Shown in pieces: positions 1 through 8,022 of a DNA stretch of 13,936 nucleotides (position 1 is its first letter; each line of letters begins with the position of its first letter). Source of the stretch: CAYUNI01 sp964446245 (lineage in GTDB: Bacteria; Patescibacteriota; Minisyncoccia; Phycocordibacterales; XYD1-FULL-46-19); NCBI GenBank assembly GCA_964446245.1, contig CAYUNI010000016.1, positions 1 to 13,936 of the forward strand, given 5' to 3'. The translations under genes were made by a program, and so were the position numbers. The notes beneath the pieces are model-generated. The model was given only the letters and a program-made list of their open reading frames with translations, was not told the DNA's origin and did no database searches.

Positions 1-29
1 TTAAAATTAAAACCATTTATTGCGCACAT
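1..29 (-). CDS. Start of an asparagine synthetase (glutamine-hydrolysing)-like gene, cut by the window edge
   Basis: Only nine full codons are in the window, reading MCAINGFNF from an ATG at 29. This matches the usual N-terminus of class II glutamine amidotransferases of the AsnB type (MCGIxGF...), where Cys2 becomes the N-terminal nucleophile that releases ammonia from glutamine. It begins 5 bases after the stop of the upstream gene, so it looks like the next gene of the same operon. AsnB-like enzymes are common in polysaccharide loci, where some amidate sugar carboxylates; that role is inferred here from context. The Ala at position 3, where Gly is usual, is slightly atypical. With so little sequence, other amidotransferases of the same fold cannot be excluded. 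Confidence 0.6.
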
Positions 30-34
30 AGTAA

Positions 35-1501
35 TTATTTTTTAGCCACAAATAAGTAAGCCAAGGGGAAACGAGCTTGCCAATTTATTTTCGGTTTAAC
101 AAGTCTCAAGAGATAATCAAAAAATATCATCATTGGACCCAAAATAATTTTTATCCATCTTGGCCAAATAATTTCGGACAAAGAATAAGCGGCGACAAAA
201 GGGCCACGACCTATCGGTCTTATTTCAATTTCTCCAAAACCTGCTCCACTTAAAATCTCTATCAATCCCTGATTAGTCAAACGAATATAATCATTTGGAT
301 CAGGATGGACATTGACCAAAAACGGTATAACTCCGATCAACTCTCCCCCATCACGCAAAAGACGAAACATTTCAGCAATATTTTTTTCGCGATTATCAAG
401 ATGCTCAAGTAAGTTAAAAGCAAGAACCTGATCAAAATAGCTATCAGGGAAAGGTAATGGACCAGTTCCGAGAGCAAAAAGCAAATCAGGATTACGTTTT
501 TCATCTAAATTAACCGTGACTATTTTTTGCCATTTAGTTTGTCGAAAAAAACGATAATAGCTAGCCAATCGATCACCACCCAAATCTATTACACGCCCAG
601 ACAATTCCCGATCCATAATAGCGATGTTGGTCAAAAAACGATAAATATCTTTCCCCCGCCAAACCTCTCGCCAAAAAATCACCGCCGGCCGAGTGCGCCA
701 ATAGACTCCAACTGCTCCAAACAAAAGCGCCAAATGATAACGAACTATTTGCAACTCGATTCTTAAAGGCATTGATTCACGAAAACCAAAACGCAAATAC
801 ATAAAAGGCAATCGATAAAGGAGATAGCCCAAAATAGTTCTCAATCGACGATAAATTCCCCAGTTCAAAAATTGAAAACAATTAGCATAACTTATTGTTT
901 TCAATTCCCAGCCAACATAGCGCTTTAGATAAGACCAATAATTAGTCATCCTTTCAGCTGGCCAATGAAAATTATAAAAACTAGACATTGTCCCTACGGA
1001 TATCGATCGAGGAAAAATCAGGTGATCATGAACTGGACCTTTAAAATAAGCTTCGGAATCTTTATGGACCAAACGAAGCTGGTATGATGGATAAGTGGCC
1101 TCATGTTTTATTTCTCGACCAGCCAAAAAGATTCTAGTCGGCATACGATAGGCCAAAAATTCTGGTTTTGTTTGAGTGACTATTTGTCTGATTTCTTCTA
1201 CTGCTTCTGCCGATAGGGTGTCATCAGCATCCATAAAAAAGTACCAATCAAAAGATCTTGCTGACATATTCTTTTCTCTTACGTTTGCCTTATCCATTAC
1301 GCAAGTCAGATTAGGTTCGTCAGTATCATATTGTTTAATTATTTTTGCCCCATATTGCTTGGCAATTTCTAAAGTATTGTCAGTACTATTGCCATCACAA
1401 ACAATAATCTCCGCAAAATCTTTAAGGGATTCTAAACACTCCGCCAAAGAATCAGCGCAATTAAGGGTAAGCACTCCAATTGAGCAGGGGATTTTAGACA
1501 T
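35..1501 (-). CDS. GT2 glycosyltransferase fused to a class I SAM-dependent methyltransferase
   Basis: A 488-residue two-domain protein. Residues 5-180 form a GT2 (GT-A fold) domain: IGVLTLN at the start, VCDGNSTDNT at 34-43, and the metal/nucleotide-binding DADD at 91-94. The segment LAYRMPTRIFLAGREI and the later YPSYQLRLV...GPVHDHL resemble WaaE-type transferases. Residues 180-290 are aromatic and hydrophobic (LGYLLYRLPFMYLRFG) and may lie on the membrane. Residues 300-430 form a type 11 methyltransferase: SAM motif RVIDLGG (303-309), LPFPDSYFDQVLAFNLLEHL (349-368) and LLRDGGELIGVIP (381-393). A hydrophobic stretch follows near 446-468. The gene starts 8 bases after the FkbM gene, with no Shine-Dalgarno. 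Adding a sugar and methylating the glycan is the likely joint role; donor and acceptor cannot be told from the sequence. Confidence 0.85.
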   Translation of the reverse strand: MSKIPCSIGVLTLNCADSLAECLESLKDFAEIIVCDGNSTDNTLEIAKQYGAKIIKQYDTDEPNLTCVMDKANVREKNMSARSFDWYFFMDADDTLSAEAVEEIRQIVTQTKPEFLAYRMPTRIFLAGREIKHEATYPSYQLRLVHKDSEAYFKGPVHDHLIFPRSISVGTMSSFYNFHWPAERMTNYWSYLKRYVGWELKTISYANCFQFLNWGIYRRLRTILGYLLYRLPFMYLRFGFRESMPLRIELQIVRYHLALLFGAVGVYWRTRPAVIFWREVWRGKDIYRFLTNIAIMDRELSGRVIDLGGDRLASYYRFFRQTKWQKIVTVNLDEKRNPDLLFALGTGPLPFPDSYFDQVLAFNLLEHLDNREKNIAEMFRLLRDGGELIGVIPFLVNVHPDPNDYIRLTNQGLIEILSGAGFGEIEIRPIGRGPFVAAYSLSEIIWPRWIKIILGPMMIFFDYLLRLVKPKINWQARFPLAYLFVAKK

Positions 1502-1509
1502 AATAAAAA

Positions 1510-2433
1510 CTAGCCAATAGCTACCAAATTATAATATTGTCCCTCGACGCTCTTTTTCTTGTATTCATCCAAATTTTCAAGAAAAACTTTTGGATCAACA
1601 TCTTTCTCTAAATGAACCGCATTGTAATTATCATCGATAACATACAAATGATAACCATGGGATTCAAAATAATTTAAAATATCTTTTTCTGTAATTGCCA
1701 TTTTACTTAAAATCTTATCGCTGATTTCTATCACTATAACAGGCCGATCTCTTTTTATTACATTATCAGCTCCACGTAGAGCATATAATTCATAACCTTC
1801 TATATCTAAAAATAAAAAACCGATCTTTTTTATTTTTTCTTTCTCAACAAAATCATCTATTTTAACCGTAGGGACAGTCTCCTTTTGGCCATGATCTAAA
1901 TGGTCACTAGTATAGGGGACCAAAGAAGAACGGATGCTTTCAATATAAATATCCGCTTCTCCCGATTCCTCAGATAAAGCAGCCTTGGTTAAGACAACTG
2001 TATCGGACAATTTATTTAACACAATATTCTCAGCAGAAAGTCTATTGAGATACGAGACCGGCTCAAAGGCGTAAACTCTTTTCCCTAATTCTTTAGCCTG
2101 CAAGCCAGCAATTACGGTAAAATAACCAAGATGAGACCCCGCCAAAACAACATCCCCATCTATTCTTTTTATAAAATCCTTCAAAACAATAGTCGTAATC
2201 GGCTCCCACAAATTCTTAATAAATGGCCCTAAAAAAATAAGAAACCGGCTTAAAATGTCCCCTAAATCGGCCTTAATCAAAAACCCATCTTTAAGACGTA
2301 CTACCATTTCAAATTTCCGACCCAATACTCTTGTTGCAACTGGCCACAACAAAAAATCCCGAACTTTATCTGAACGGTTTAAAAAGCTTACATACCACCC
2401 CACCAAATAAATAAAGCTTTTTTTAAGCCACAT
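1510..2433 (-). CDS. FkbM-family SAM-dependent methyltransferase
   Basis: About 307 residues, the usual FkbM size. The family hallmark FLFLDIEGYELYALRGA is at 207-223 (numbered from the GTG start), with YAFEPV at 122-127 as the SAM ribose-binding strand. Motif I reads VVLAGSHLGYFT (96-107), where the family norm is close to VxDVGANIGYFT, so the usual Asp is Leu. The C-terminus (GYHLYVID...YYNLVAIG) is typical. These enzymes often O-methylate sugars in glycan or glycolipid pathways, which suits a position between glycosyltransferases. Two starts are adjacent, GTG at 2436 and ATG at 2433; I prefer ATG. The next gene upstream ends 6 bases away (3 with GTG). An AGG lies about 9 bases before the ATG, the nearest thing to a ribosome site. 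Confidence 0.82.
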   Translation of the reverse strand: MWLKKSFIYLVGWYVSFLNRSDKVRDFLLWPVATRVLGRKFEMVVRLKDGFLIKADLGDILSRFLIFLGPFIKNLWEPITTIVLKDFIKRIDGDVVLAGSHLGYFTVIAGLQAKELGKRVYAFEPVSYLNRLSAENIVLNKLSDTVVLTKAALSEESGEADIYIESIRSSLVPYTSDHLDHGQKETVPTVKIDDFVEKEKIKKIGFLFLDIEGYELYALRGADNVIKRDRPVIVIEISDKILSKMAITEKDILNYFESHGYHLYVIDDNYNAVHLEKDVDPKVFLENLDEYKKKSVEGQYYNLVAIG

Positions 2434-2439
2434 CACAAA

Positions 2440-3678
2440 TTACCTAATTTTATAAAAGGCTTGTTTTATAATACTCTCAATTTGCTCAATCGAAAATAGC
2501 TCTTTTGACTTAGCCACAGCTTGGCTAGAAAGTCTAGCCGACAAATCTGGTCTAGAAACAAGGTCTTTTAATTTAGCCACAAAATCCTCCCTAGTCTCGG
2601 CTAATAATAATTCATCGCCAGAGGCTATTGGATATCCGGCCAGAGCACGCTCTGAAGTTATCAATGGTATCCCCCTCACAAAAGGCTCGAATACTTTTTG
2701 TTGCATTCCTGCCCCAGCTAAGGAAGGAATGAGGGCAATATCCATATCAATCAACGCTTCATCTAAATTTTCAACATAGCCCCTTATAATCACATTTTTA
2801 GGTAAATCTAAAGATAATTCTTTAGGCACCTTAGCTCCAAAAATATGAAATTCTAATCTATTAGATAAAGTCTCATTAGCCAAAGGAATAATTTCTCGCA
2901 ATAAAAATTTTAAAGCCAAAAAATTATGTTTTACATTATAGGTAGAGCCGAGAAAGAAAACTTTTAGTAATTTTTTATTAACAAAATCTCTACTTTTTGT
3001 TTTTTTAATCAAATTTCCCAAACTACGAAGAGGTAAGGTTAAGACTCTTTTCGCTCCCATTTTTTTATAAATCTCTGCTTCATTTGGAGTAATAGCCAAA
3101 ATTACATCACTTTTTTTAATAACCTCCTTTTCACTATTTATTTTGGCAAGATATTTAAAATAATTAATCAATCCCGAACCGTCCTCCTGCCAAAAATGTT
3201 CTGGTTCAAAATTAAGCGAGCGAGTAATGATGGGGATTTTTTTAGCTTGGACAAATTTATAAAGAGGCCAAAGATAGGTATATTCAAACCAAACAAAATC
3301 AGGCTTCCACTCAACAAGCAAATTATTGATTTTTTTCTTTATCAATGGCTCGTTATACTCAAAAGCTGCGCCGTCCCAAAAATAAGGCTGAAAAATTTGT
3401 TTAAAAACCTTTTCCACTTTTAACAACCAACTGATCTTTGCATTACTATATATATATGGGACCGTAAAAATCTTTACCCCAAATTCTTTTTCAGCCTCTA
3501 TCACTAACTCATCCGATCGATGGCTGGGCCATTTAGCCAAAATCCTAACCTCATAACCAAGCTCTTTTAAATATCTAATCCCCCAAGCTCGATCGGCCTG
3601 CTCGGCGCCAGTCTCTGGATAGGGCAAACTAGGCATCACCATCAAAATCTTCTTTTTTTTATTTTCAGCCTCTGACAT
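2440..3678 (-). CDS. GT4-family glycosyltransferase (GT-B fold)
   Basis: 412 residues. The N-terminal half opens with KKILMVMPSLPYPETGAEQ, the first strand and glycine-containing loop of a GT-B Rossmann domain. PDFVWFEYTYLWPLY and PIITRSLNFEPEHFW resemble acceptor-side strands of family members. The C-terminal donor domain has VFFLGSTYNVKHN near 240, FHIFGA, VIIRGYVENLDEALIDMDIALIPSLAGAGMQ split over strands near 290-330, and K-VFEPFVRGIPLITS as the variant of the E-x7-E nucleotide-sugar motif. The product should act at the inner face of the membrane, transferring a sugar from a nucleotide donor; neither sugar is identifiable. It sits 4 bases after the preceding gene. The bases before the ATG are almost all A, with no Shine-Dalgarno. 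Confidence 0.85.
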   Translation of the reverse strand: MSEAENKKKKILMVMPSLPYPETGAEQADRAWGIRYLKELGYEVRILAKWPSHRSDELVIEAEKEFGVKIFTVPYIYSNAKISWLLKVEKVFKQIFQPYFWDGAAFEYNEPLIKKKINNLLVEWKPDFVWFEYTYLWPLYKFVQAKKIPIITRSLNFEPEHFWQEDGSGLINYFKYLAKINSEKEVIKKSDVILAITPNEAEIYKKMGAKRVLTLPLRSLGNLIKKTKSRDFVNKKLLKVFFLGSTYNVKHNFLALKFLLREIIPLANETLSNRLEFHIFGAKVPKELSLDLPKNVIIRGYVENLDEALIDMDIALIPSLAGAGMQQKVFEPFVRGIPLITSERALAGYPIASGDELLLAETREDFVAKLKDLVSRPDLSARLSSQAVAKSKELFSIEQIESIIKQAFYKIR

Positions 3679-3682
3679 TTTT

Positions 3683-4705
3683 TTATTTTAGTGTAGAAAA
3701 ATGTTTAATTAAAGAAACGATCAAACTAGTTAAATTATGATTTTCGACAACATAATCTCGTAAATATTGGGGAGACGGCTCGGTTAGTGCCCCCTCTATT
3801 GCACGACTGATTTCTTCTGGCCTTTTCGAGCACAAATTTTTTTCTGGCAAAATGCGATAATAAGCCTCATTACTTGAAACAACTCTCACTCCACTCGCCA
3901 TCGCCTCCAAGACCACCTTATCCAAACTTCCAGTATCACTTAAGTTCACCAAAAGATCAGCTTGCTGGTAAATGGCTGGCATCTTATCTGGAGTCACCAT
4001 TCCAAGCAATCGGACCTTGTTAATTAAATTCCTGGACTCTATCAGATCAATCAACTCTTGTTTATAGACCAAATCGGCTTTATAAATCGCTTCTCCCACC
4101 AACCAAAGCTCTCGGGGAGATTTATTCTCGAGCAGTCTAGAAAAAGCTTCAATAGCCAAATGATGATTTTTAGTACGAGACAAACGCCCGACAGAAAGGA
4201 TAATTTGCTTATCTTTTTTAATTTCCGCCGGTCGATAAATCTCTGTATCAATACCATGTCCAGTGATTATTAATTTACCGCTCTTTAAACGAAAACTTTC
4301 CTTCGAGGCAGAGAATATTAAATTGGAAAATTTTTCAGCTATTTGCAATTTCCAATCGACGTGGGAATGGGTATACCAAAGAGCAATCGATTTCTGATAT
4401 ATTTTCCAAAACCAGCCAGCCAAAACAATATAAACTGGATTCATATGAACAAAAACAACATCATAATTTCCCCTTTCCTGCCACAGAAATTTATAAAAAT
4501 TTAACAAATATTTTAAACGAGATAGTCGAGACTCTTTTCCTAAGGATAAAACTTTTACATTCGGAGCTAGACTATAATCACCCTTTTCCAAACAAATCAC
4601 CACAACCTTTTCACAATATTTAGAAAATTCTTCTATCCATCGATGAAAAAACCCTAGGATAGGATCACTTTTGTTAACCTTTTGTGTAATGATCAATAAT
4701 TTCAT
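3683..4705 (-). CDS. GT4-family glycosyltransferase (GT-B fold), divergent acceptor side
   Basis: 340 residues from the ATG at 4705. That ATG overlaps the TGA of the upstream gene as ATGA, the classic arrangement for translational coupling. A longer reading from a TTG at 4726 adds only MEEYYLQ and overlaps the neighbour more, so I reject it. The protein opens MKLLIITQKVNKSDPILGF. The acceptor side holds VVFVHMNPVYIVLAG and ALWYTHSH, where the Trp/His-rich stretch could face a lipid-linked acceptor. The donor domain starts with IILSVGRLSRTKNHH (about 169-183) and has LWLVGEA, VRLLGMV and ADLLVNLS. The usual E-x7-E reads SDTGSLDKVVLEAMASG, so the first Glu is replaced. Fold assignment is firm; substrate is unknown. 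Confidence 0.85.
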   Translation of the reverse strand: MKLLIITQKVNKSDPILGFFHRWIEEFSKYCEKVVVICLEKGDYSLAPNVKVLSLGKESRLSRLKYLLNFYKFLWQERGNYDVVFVHMNPVYIVLAGWFWKIYQKSIALWYTHSHVDWKLQIAEKFSNLIFSASKESFRLKSGKLIITGHGIDTEIYRPAEIKKDKQIILSVGRLSRTKNHHLAIEAFSRLLENKSPRELWLVGEAIYKADLVYKQELIDLIESRNLINKVRLLGMVTPDKMPAIYQQADLLVNLSDTGSLDKVVLEAMASGVRVVSSNEAYYRILPEKNLCSKRPEEISRAIEGALTEPSPQYLRDYVVENHNLTSLIVSLIKHFSTLK

Positions 4706-5775
4706 TTGGAGATAATATTCTTCCAACCTTGCAAATAGCGCTCAATCGTTTCCGCCTCGGTCAGCATTTTTTTTACCGCCCGATGCGCATTTTGGCCCAT
4801 TTCTCGACGCTCTTTTTCAGAAGCAAACAAGACTCGCCAGGCTTGTGCAATCATTTCTGGATCATTGCCAGTAAGAACCGAAAGATCTTTTCCGGGGACT
4901 AAAACTTCTCCAACACAGCCAACATCAGTTGCCACTATTGGCAAGCCAGCCGCTCCCGCCTGAAGTAAAACTTGTCCCCAACCTTCTGATTCCGAAACCA
5001 AAGAAAACAAATCTGCTTGAGCAAAAAAAGAAGCAATATCGTCTTGCCATCCCCACCACTTTACCTTATCTGCTACTTCTAATTCTCGTGCCAGACGACG
5101 CAAATTATCTTCTTCTGGCCCACCTCCAACAATCCACAGACACCAATCTGGATCATCCTCTATTTGATAAGTTAATGCTTTAATCAATTGGTCTATTCTT
5201 TTTACCAACACCAAACGGCCAACAAACAAAATTACTGCCCGATCACCAAGACGATAGTCTTGCTTGAGGGAAAACCCCCGCAAATCAGTAAAAACTGGCA
5301 CAACATTTATTTTATTAGGTTCTACCCCCCAAGTGACCAATTCTTTTTTCAATCTTTCACTTACCACCCGAATTCCGCTTGCCCGAGACAGAACAAATTT
5401 AGCCACCAGACGACGAAAAAAATTTAATTTTTCAAAACCATGGATTTGTACTTCTAGAGGTCGAGAGAACCGCCAAGTCAAAAAAACTCCCAACAAACCT
5501 AAAAAATAAGGGTCTTGAACTGTCAGCAAATCATAATTTTCTAAGAGCCACCTTTTACTTGCCAGAATTCCAATCCGCCACCATTGTCTAATTTTATTTC
5601 CTCCGACGCGATAAATCCTGACCCGTGAGGAAAGCTCCTGCTCTCCATCTCCCGCTCCAACCGGAACAAACACATCATAACGCTCCAATCTTTCTTCATA
5701 AGAAAGCAGTCTCTTTGTTGAGAGAGAATCTAATTCCCCAATCTTAGAATCCAAACTAAAACTAATTATTTTCAT
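4702..5775 (-). CDS. GT4-family glycosyltransferase (GT-B fold) with Gln at the second E-x7-E position
   Basis: 357 residues. The acceptor domain contains NYDLLTVQDPYFLGLLG and LEVQIHGFEKLNF (about 80-120), typical of GT4 enzymes. The donor domain carries VILFVGRLVLVKRID (181-195), LWIVGGGPEEDNLRRLA (213-229) and ADLFSLVSESEGWGQVLLQAG (254-274). The first Glu of the motif is E264, but eight residues on there is Gln272 where Glu is usual. ADLFSLV and the following GLPIVATDVG are otherwise normal, so the fold is intact. Whether Gln supports catalysis here is not visible. The gene overlaps its upstream neighbour by 14 bases and its downstream one by 4. There is no Shine-Dalgarno, which suggests coupled translation. 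Confidence 0.87.
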   Translation of the reverse strand: MKIISFSLDSKIGELDSLSTKRLLSYEERLERYDVFVPVGAGDGEQELSSRVRIYRVGGNKIRQWWRIGILASKRWLLENYDLLTVQDPYFLGLLGVFLTWRFSRPLEVQIHGFEKLNFFRRLVAKFVLSRASGIRVVSERLKKELVTWGVEPNKINVVPVFTDLRGFSLKQDYRLGDRAVILFVGRLVLVKRIDQLIKALTYQIEDDPDWCLWIVGGGPEEDNLRRLARELEVADKVKWWGWQDDIASFFAQADLFSLVSESEGWGQVLLQAGAAGLPIVATDVGCVGEVLVPGKDLSVLTGNDPEMIAQAWRVLFASEKERREMGQNAHRAVKKMLTEAETIERYLQGWKNIISK

Positions 5776-6901
5776 AGTGACGCAAAATTATCGACAACTG
5801 ATCTAGCATAATATCTCGAGTAAAACGCTCCACGGTCGCCAACCCAGCCGAAGACAAAGCCTCTCGTTCGATATCATTAGCCAACAATTTTCGCAGAGCC
5901 CTCAACCAAGCTTCTTTATCACTAAAAGGCACCAAAATTCCATTCCAACCATCTTGAATCAATTCTGGATTACCTCCAACTTTAGTCGTGATAATCGGTG
6001 TCCCCAAGGCCATCACCTCAAGTAATTGATGAGAAAAACCTTCATAAGAAGTATTGAGGGCAAAAATGTCTGCCCCTCGAAGATAATCAAACAAATCTGC
6101 CTGTGATAAACGCCCCGTCAACTTGACGACCGAGGATAAATTCAATTCAGCAATTAAAGCTTCTAATCGCTTTCGATCTGGGCCATCACCGACAATCAGC
6201 AATTTAGCCTGAGGAAATTCATTTTTCACCTCCTCCCACCAGCTAATCAATTCCGCAAAACCTTTCCACGGAACCAGCCGTCCAACACTAATCACCACCT
6301 GCCCCGACCAATTATTTTTTTCGCGAAAAATTTGACGATTAAAATCTTCTTTTATTTTACCCTCAAAGGCATTATAAATTACAGAAATCTTACCAGTATT
6401 CACTCCCCAATTACCAACTATCTTTTTTAAATATTTACTAGGGACAATAATCTCTCTAGCATTTTTAGCAACGATTGTTTGAATTTTTTTCAATCCTCTT
6501 ACCGGCCAACGATAGCCAATGAGCTGTTTTGAAAATTCATCCAAAAAATCCGTCACTCCAAAACGCTGACTTCCCTGTTCCCAAGCATAATCACCAACAA
6601 TTTTAAGTAAGTATGGCTTGGCCATAAGACGGCTGGCAAACATTACAGGCAATCCGACGCTTACAGGGTCTTGGGCATAAATCAAATCTGTCTTTAATGC
6701 TCGCCGGCAAACACCAAAAAAATAAACAAAATGACGAATAATTTTAGGGTAATGGCGAACCGATCCAAAACTATAAACAACTGGCGTAAAACCACGCGCA
6801 GGTAATTCCTCCAATAATAATTTAGAATATGTCGCTGGCCCACCGATATCTGGCGGGAAAATACCAGTAGCAATTAATATTTTTAATGGTTTTTTAGACA
6901 T
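5762..6901 (-). CDS. GT4-family glycosyltransferase (GT-B fold), canonical
   Basis: 379 residues and the most canonical GT4 in the cluster. It opens LKILIATGIFPPDIGGPATY (6-25), the N-terminal nucleotide-fold loop shared by many GT4 enzymes. DLIYAQDPVSVGLP (72-85), KIVGDYAWE (100-108) and EIIVPSKYLKKIV (150-162) follow. The donor domain has ISVGRLVPWKGF (204-215), LLIVGDGPDRKRL (234-246), VKLTGRLSQ and TSYEGFSHQLLEVMALGTPI (284-303), with both Glu of E-x7-E present (287 and 295). It probably transfers a hexose or related sugar from a nucleotide donor onto a lipid-linked glycan. It overlaps the neighbouring frames by 14 and 19 bases. Confidence 0.9.
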   Translation of the reverse strand: MSKKPLKILIATGIFPPDIGGPATYSKLLLEELPARGFTPVVYSFGSVRHYPKIIRHFVYFFGVCRRALKTDLIYAQDPVSVGLPVMFASRLMAKPYLLKIVGDYAWEQGSQRFGVTDFLDEFSKQLIGYRWPVRGLKKIQTIVAKNAREIIVPSKYLKKIVGNWGVNTGKISVIYNAFEGKIKEDFNRQIFREKNNWSGQVVISVGRLVPWKGFAELISWWEEVKNEFPQAKLLIVGDGPDRKRLEALIAELNLSSVVKLTGRLSQADLFDYLRGADIFALNTSYEGFSHQLLEVMALGTPIITTKVGGNPELIQDGWNGILVPFSDKEAWLRALRKLLANDIEREALSSAGLATVERFTRDIMLDQLSIILRHYENN

Positions 6902-8022
6902 AAGTCTTGCAAAAGTATCTTAAACCTATTGGCCAAATTTGACCAGCGATAAGTATTATTGACCAAATTTTTAGCCTCAGCCACGACTTCTGCAATTTTT
7001 TCTTGATTTTTCGGTTCTAAAATTTCAGCAATTTTTCCGGCCAAATCTTTAGGATCGTTTGGTCGAGCAAACCAACCCGTCTTTCCATCAATCAAAAAAT
7101 CGGGAATCCCTCCTACTGGTGTCGCCACCACAGGCAGACCAGCGGCCATCGCTTCCAAAAAAGAGTTCCCCAAACCTTCCGATAAAGACGGGCGACAAAA
7201 AACATCTGCCACAGCCAACTGCTCAGAAATTTCTTCTGGAGGAACCATGCCGACAAATTCCACTCGACCATCTAACTTCAAATCAGCAACTAATTTCCGA
7301 AGATTGGATTCTTCTGGTCCGATTCCAACCAAACGCAATTTTATATTAGCTGGTAGGTAAGCAGTAGCCTTTATCAAATCACTTAGACCATTTTTCTTCA
7401 CCAGCCTAGAGGTAGATATAATAATTTTATTTTTTTGCTCTTGCTTATCGATTTGCTCAATGTTTAAAAACCTCTCAATCTCCACCCCATTAGGGATAAC
7501 CACGACCGGAGCTTTCGCTCCTAAATTTCGAGCCCAATCAGCCAAATAATTAGATATCGCTTGGATCGCATTAGCCTGTCGAAAGATATTGAGCCATTCT
7601 CTTCTAAACCATTTTACTTTTTTCTCAATTTCCGACAGATCATCTCCCTCTTGTAAAGTAAGCAAAAAGGGGATTTCCGGAAAAATCTTTTTAAAACGAC
7701 TAGCCGCCAAACCAGCAAAACTTGCCATTATCGCCCAAACCACACAATAATTATTTTGTTGATTTAGGCGAGAACCCAAAATCGGCCCCCATAGCATAAG
7801 CCAAATTTTATCCCACTTAGTCCCCCAGCCGACTCGATATACTCTTACTCGTCCAATAATTTCGCTTCCTGCCAGACCCGGCTTAATTTTGGCGGTGATC
7901 AGATCAAAATCATAATCAACTAAGCGATCGGTTAATTCTTTAACCGCCACCTCAGCTCCACCCACCAACGGAAAGTAGGCCGTAGAATAAATTAAAATTT
8001 TAGTTTTAGGAATCATCTTCAT
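6883..8022 (-). CDS. GT4-family glycosyltransferase (GT-B fold), canonical
   Basis: 379 residues from ATG at 8022; a second ATG two codons in (8016) is equally possible. It opens KILIYSTAYFPLVGGAEVAV (8-27), a standard GT4 start. LLTLQEGDD (120-128), AIQAISNYLADWA (152-164) and VVVIPNGVEIERF (173-185) are the usual inter-domain signatures. The donor domain has IISTSRLVKKNGL (201-213), LRLVGIGPEESNLRKL (229-244), VEFVGMVP and RPSLSEGLGNSFLEAMAAG (277-295), with E282 and E290 forming a complete E-x7-E. It is the first sugar-transfer gene after the ATPase and overlaps it by 17 bases, so its translation probably depends on ribosomes finishing the ATPase frame. Confidence 0.9.
   Translation of the reverse strand: MKMIPKTKILIYSTAYFPLVGGAEVAVKELTDRLVDYDFDLITAKIKPGLAGSEIIGRVRVYRVGWGTKWDKIWLMLWGPILGSRLNQQNNYCVVWAIMASFAGLAASRFKKIFPEIPFLLTLQEGDDLSEIEKKVKWFRREWLNIFRQANAIQAISNYLADWARNLGAKAPVVVIPNGVEIERFLNIEQIDKQEQKNKIIISTSRLVKKNGLSDLIKATAYLPANIKLRLVGIGPEESNLRKLVADLKLDGRVEFVGMVPPEEISEQLAVADVFCRPSLSEGLGNSFLEAMAAGLPVVATPVGGIPDFLIDGKTGWFARPNDPKDLAGKIAEILEPKNQEKIAEVVAEAKNLVNNTYRWSNLANRFKILLQDLCLKNH

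Noticed and set aside
527..766. Plus-strand reading frame opposite the GT2-methyltransferase gene
   Set aside because: No ribosome site, low-complexity translation, and it lies inside a gene with clear domains; a shadow frame. The same holds for plus-strand frames at 1176-1520, 3196-3423, 4929-5509, 7059-7349, 8357-8671 and 9218-9427.
3447..3458. Short TA run inside a GT4 gene
   Set aside because: Encodes an ordinary PYIYSNA stretch and is too short to count as a repeat tract.
4706..4726. TTG start adding seven residues to the GT4 gene at 3683
   Set aside because: The ATG at 4705 forms an ATGA overlap with the upstream stop and begins with a normal GT-B strand; MEEYYLQ is not expected.
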